From positions 1 to 10,000 of the forward strand of contig JAWQFJ010026692.1 in NCBI GenBank assembly GCA_034096865.1: a stretch of DNA of 10,000 bases. The letters run 5' to 3'. The stretch is from Theodoxus fluviatilis. Its lineage: Eukaryota > Mollusca > Gastropoda > Cycloneritida > Neritidae. This document shows, in pieces, positions 7,014 through 10,000 of this stretch (position 1 is its first letter; the number at the start of each line of letters is the position of its first letter). The notes under the pieces were generated by a model. That model saw only the letters and a program-made list of their open reading frames with translations. It was not told the origin of the DNA and did no database searches. Position numbers and translations under genes: made by a program.

Positions 7014-7620
7014 CTGTCTGAAGCCCTGTATGTAGACGTCGCAATCTGATCACCGCAGAGGTCTATGGCCCTGTATGTAGACGCCACAATCTTATCCCCT
7101 CAGCAATATAATGCTCTGTATGTAGACGTCACAATATTATCTCTCTTGCGGTCTAAGGCCCTGTATGTGGACGTCACAATCTTATCTCTCTTGCGGTCTA
7201 AGGCACTGTATGTAGACGTCACAATCTTTTCTCCCTAGTGGTTTAAGGGTCTGTATGTAGATGTCACCCCGTCTCCCACCCCAACTGTACCCCCCACCCC
7301 CACCCGACCCCCACCCACCCCACCCCCGTTGTCTAAGGCTCTGTATTAAGACGCAACAATTTTATCTCCTCAGTAGTTTAAGGACCTGTATGTAGATGTC
7401 AACATCTAGTCCCCCACCCCACCCATCACCTACCCACGCCAGTCGTCCCCGTGGTTTAAGGTCCTATATGTAGACAAAACAATGTTATCTCCCCCGTTGT
7501 CCAAGACCCTATATGTCGACGTAACAATCCTATTCCCCCACCCCCATACTCACCCCACCCACCACCCGTCCACAACACCCACCCCCGTTGTTTAATTGAG
7601 GCTCTATATGTAGACGTCTA
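7014..7620. repeat. 45-bp satellite interrupted by C-rich segments
   Basis: The landmark CTGTATGTAGACGTC recurs at 7026, 7071, 7116, 7161, 7206 and 7251, exactly 45 bp apart. It returns at 7341 (90 bp later) and 7386, and in the diverged form CTATATGTAG at 7464, 7509 and 7604. The rest of the unit is like ACAATCTTATCTCTC then TTGCGGTCTAAGGC. C-rich, CCCACCC-type sequence fills the 90-bp gap and the 78- and 95-bp gaps. Each good unit contains GACGTCA, an ATF/CREB-like half palindrome. Divergence among units is higher than in the 21-bp array, so this array is older. Confidence 0.93.
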
Positions 7621-7900
7621 ATGTATGTAGAAGGAACAGGGTTTGGCTCAGGATGCAACCTTGTCATCTTGTGAACGTCGTAGAGTTTGCCTCAGTAAAG
7701 CCATAATGAAAAAAGATGTTCATTTATTCTTTCACTATTTTATTTTGCATTGGCGTTCGCACTGAACATTTGGTGTTAAACGTGTTCACACAGAGTGTGG
7801 TGAAGTGGGCGTGAGACAAATTGGAGTTGAGTGACCTTCAGCTGTGTTATAAGTATGTTCGCTTAATGTCTTTGTGTTCTTTTTTTCCTATATTTCTGTT
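7621..7900. other. No gene recognised
   Basis: Nothing coding or structured is seen apart from a degenerate echo of the satellite (ATGTATGTAGAAGG at 7621) at the start and T-rich DNA near 7880. Confidence 0.6.
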
Positions 7901-7977
7901 CATTCATTGATTCATTGATTAAACCATCACCCATCTCTCTATCCATCCATTCATTCATCCATCCATCCATCCATCCA
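7901..7977. repeat. CATT/ATCC tetranucleotide repeats
   Basis: CATTCATTGATTCATTGATT at 7901-7920 and ATCCATCCATTCATTCATCC continuing in ATCC units from 7941 to about 7977 form two related tetranucleotide tracts separated by about 20 bp. Confidence 0.9.
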
Positions 7978-7990
7978 CGTATTTAGCAAT

Positions 7991-8018
7991 TTGTGTGTCT
8001 GTGTGTCAGTCACTGCGT

Positions 8019-8062
<44 letters not shown>

Positions 8063-8243
8063 GTGTGTTTGTGTGTGTGTGTATGTGTGTGTGTGTGTTT
8101 GTTTATTTGTGTGTGTGTGAGTGCGTGCTTGCGTTTGAGTGCGTGCGTTCGTGCATGCATGCGTGTTTGTGCGTGTGTGCACATGCGTGCGTGCGTGCAT
8201 GCATGTGTATGTGCGCGTGTATGTGTGCGAGTATGTGTGTATC
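7991..8243. repeat. Compound GT / GTGC microsatellite
   Basis: GT units with a long pure core (about 8023-8060) degrade rightwards into GTTT, GTGCGTGC and GCATGC variants up to about 8243. Cys-Val and Thr-His frames through it are artefacts. This is the fourth long GT locus in the window. Confidence 0.95.
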
Positions 8244-9200
8244 TTTGAGAATCCATATCCCGTTCTTTGTGTGTCCTTAAAGAAAGCTTTGTCACACTCC
8301 CGAGAGAAGTAGACGATCAGAATTTTGTCGTCTTGCACTTGTGTGCGAATGTGATGCCGTCATCATAAATGTCATGAAACTCTTTGGTGAAGTAACTTCT
8401 TTTCCAATGTTGCTTTATTCTCCCAGGTGCGTCTACACAGTCCTAGACAATGTCAACATCTTGCTTTAATATAGAACATAACACTCTTTAATCCGCGACA
8501 TTATCCTCTCAAATGATGGAGCCGACAATTTTCAAATCAATGAGGAACAGAATCACTAACCGGTACCTAAACCTAAATATTCATCACAGACAGTTGACCT
8601 GGAAAGCTCGCGAAAAAACACTACAACACAGAAGTCATCAATCCGATTGAGTTCATATAGCACTGAAACAAACTAGATCCATTACGGATATAAACTAAGT
8701 AAGTTTGTCTGAGTTAGAATGCCAATAAATACAATGCAATACAATAATGCTATCTTCATCCGTAATGGGGAATCGTGAAAAATGACAAGACATCACACTG
8801 TACGGAATACTAATTGTATATACAAGCTGTCCTAAAATCAATTGTTTGAGCCATCTAGAAAAGTCAGAGCTGCCAAAGTAAAGGAGTTGTGAAATCATGC
8901 AGTTCTCATATTTGGAAGTTAAAAACCATTTGGTCCGCCTGCTGAGACTGCTGTCGCACTCAAGGTGTCGTGGATGGGAGAGGTCTGTAAAAATCATATT
9001 GGCTTTGTTAAGTGCTTTTTTCTGTTGATCACTTCTTGGTCTACCATTGGTTGTCCAACACAGCGGCTGGCTCTGCTAACGCTCCCATCTACCTTCCCTC
9101 GTCCTGTTTGGAGACGTTCCCGCCCCCACAGAACATTCCAAATGAAATGACATTGGAGATCACAGCACTGAAGAACACACACAATATGTCAGGTCTGACG
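8244..9200. other. No gene recognised
   Basis: The DNA is AT rich with short frames. A 100-codon - strand frame (8997-8695) has no recognisable domain and no supporting splice sites. The only clear structure is the inverted repeat at 8679-8768. Confidence 0.5.
8679..8768. repeat. Perfect 11-bp inverted repeat, 68-bp spacer
   Basis: CCATTACGGAT (8679-8689) is exactly complementary to ATCCGTAATGG (8758-8768). The spacer is AT rich and contains the near-duplication ACAATGCAATACAATAATGC. It could be the remnant of a small foldback element or chance in 10 kb of AT-rich DNA. Confidence 0.55.
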
Positions 9201-9514
9201 CCAAAACAACCCTGCGTTCAAGACGACCTACCGTTCTCCGAGCGGTAGGCGAGCCACCAATGTGCACTCTTGAACGACTCGTCATGACCGAACGGTAGCC
9301 AAGATGGCTTCCGCGATGCCTTCTCATCGTCGCGGAGTGCACTTCTCAATTAAATGAGTAAACCAGCAGCTGCAGACTGCTCGTTTCTTGTGGAAGCTGA
9401 TAAAATACGTTAAGCTGCAGCTGTGTGCATGAAGCCTCGGCAGAGCTCGAATAGAAATTTATGTCAAAACGACAGTGCTGACTTGGTGTAAGCAAGAATT
9501 TATCGATGCTCACA

Positions 9515-9575
9515 TCAAGGGAGGTTACACAACAAACTAAGGGCCAATGCAAGCTATAAGAGTTGCCTCCCTTGA
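9515..9575. repeat. 10-bp inverted repeat at the element centre
   Basis: TCAAGGGAGG (9515-9524) and CCTCCCTTGA (9566-9575) are exact inverse copies. Their midpoint is 9545, the same as the midpoint of the whole 9213-9878 element, which suggests that the element was once a more complete foldback. On the - strand the right arm reads TCAAGGGAGGCAACTCT, a word I associate with abundant gastropod repeats; that association is from memory. Confidence 0.6.
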
Positions 9576-9786
9576 AATTTTGGAGGCGTATTTCGTAGAA
9601 AATTTTGCAGTTATTCTTTAAAAAAAGAAAAGAACCTTATCATTCTAACTTCTTGTAACTTCTCGCATAGGCTGGGTAATAATCACAGGTCGAAAAGCGT
9701 GCCACAGCGCATATTTGTGATGGCGACTTTCTTCCCTTTCCCGAAGGCAGCCATTTTGGTCATACAGGCGCAACGTCGCCGCGGCG

Positions 9787-9864
9787 CGGTATCTAACGGT
9801 CGATACCGGTAGCCTGTGCAAGCCGTTCAAGAGTCGACCGGTATTGACTGGTCGATAACGGTAG
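9787..9864. repeat. Repeated GGTCGATA-CGGTAG motif in the right terminus
   Basis: GGTCGATACCGGTAG (9798-9812) and GGTCGATAACGGTAG (9850-9864) match at 14 of 15 bases, 52 bp apart. CGGTATC (9787-9793) also pairs with GATACCG (9802-9808). Repeated subterminal motifs like these are typical of transposase-binding sites in DNA transposons; the role here is inferred. Confidence 0.7.
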
Positions 9865-10000
9865 GCCTCTTGAACGCACCCCAGGTTTCCACGAGTAACA
9901 CCTGCACGTGACAAATCTCCATCTCTCCCAGCTTTTTTTGTCTTTTGTCATTTGTAATTTACCGTCTCCTGATGCATAAACCTCACCTGCAAAACCAATC

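Larger units (their letters stand above)
9213..9878. mobile_element. MITE-like non-autonomous element with palindromic termini
   Basis: The left end TGCGTTCAAGA (9213-9223) is the exact inverse of TCTTGAACGCA (9868-9878). CCTACCGTT follows within three bases on the left, with its mirror image at the right, so the inverted repeat spans about 23 bp with few mismatches. Further in, ACTCTTGAACG recurs in both termini in mirrored positions (near 9266 and 9834). Each terminus is itself palindromic: 9215-9223 with 9268-9276, and 9824-9833 with 9867-9876. YY1-like words CCAAGATGGC (9299) and CCAAAATGGC (- strand, 9759) lie inside both ends. There is no transposase. Flanks read CCC on both sides, compatible with a 3-bp target duplication but too simple to be convincing. 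The superfamily is unknown. Confidence 0.6.

Noticed and set aside
6827..7087. - strand Gly/Arg-rich open frame
   Set aside because: It is produced by the C-rich tract and satellite units.
7951..8338. His-Thr-rich frames on both strands
   Set aside because: They are GT/ATCC microsatellite translations; the non-repetitive ends show no domain.
8427..8469. Possible short terminal exon after TTTATTCTCCCAG, reading CVYTVLDNVNILL then stop
   Set aside because: The acceptor is good, but 14 codons carry no family signal and no upstream exon is visible nearby; it is likely a chance acceptor.
8695..8997. 100-codon - strand open frame
   Set aside because: Its residue composition is ordinary, but it shows no motif, splice context or codon bias, and it is isolated in AT-rich DNA.
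9160..9914. Short - strand frames over the MITE-like element
   Set aside because: They run through the inverted-repeat ends and have no transposase-like residues.

Overview
The window looks like nuclear DNA from a repeat-rich invertebrate, most plausibly a mollusc and perhaps a gastropod. Coding sequence is split by introns with GT..AG borders. The space between genes is packed with long GT, GA and ATCC microsatellites, several minisatellites, a decayed non-LTR retrotransposon tail and a short inverted-repeat element. I see no bacterial signatures (operons, ribosome binding sites) and no rRNA, tRNA or CRISPR. The mollusc assignment is inference from overall texture; the sequence does not prove it.

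Layout. Positions 1-2300: a strand-asymmetric block, rich in A and C on the + strand, without convincing coding sequence and bounded by related hairpins; probably part of a transposable element or its long terminal/untranslated region. 2371-2460 (-): a possible first coding exon ending in a good splice donor, with a CpG-rich flank to about 2760. 3246-3622: a very regular 21-bp minisatellite of 18 units. 3769-4018: compound GT/GA microsatellite. 4293-4441 and 5354-5498 (+): the last two coding exons of a real gene. They join cleanly across a 912-bp intron to give the C-terminal 97 residues of a protein that resembles the end of a zincin-type metallopeptidase domain. The intron holds the C-terminal tail of a LINE reverse-transcriptase protein between two long GT tracts. 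5829-5971: a 13-bp minisatellite. 6273-6544 (+): an unidentified open coding stretch that may be a 3'-terminal exon, with an AATAAA signal 42 bp after its stop. 6942-7012: a C-rich tract with G-quadruplex potential on the - strand. 7014-7620: a 45-bp satellite interrupted by C-rich segments. 7901-8243: ATCC and GT microsatellites. 8244-9200: no gene recognised. 9213-9878: a 666-bp MITE-like element whose termini are themselves nested palindromes.

How it fits together. Only the two-exon metallopeptidase-like gene end is well supported as a host gene. Its 5' exons, including any HExxH zinc-binding motif, are not visible here. The - strand exon at 2371-2460 and the stretch at 6273-6544 are separate candidates with no demonstrated partner exons. 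I found no convincing novel multi-gene system. The most unusual things are structural: the palindrome-within-palindrome termini at 9213-9878, the hairpin-bounded 2.2-kb block at the left edge, and the phase-keeping 45-bp satellite.
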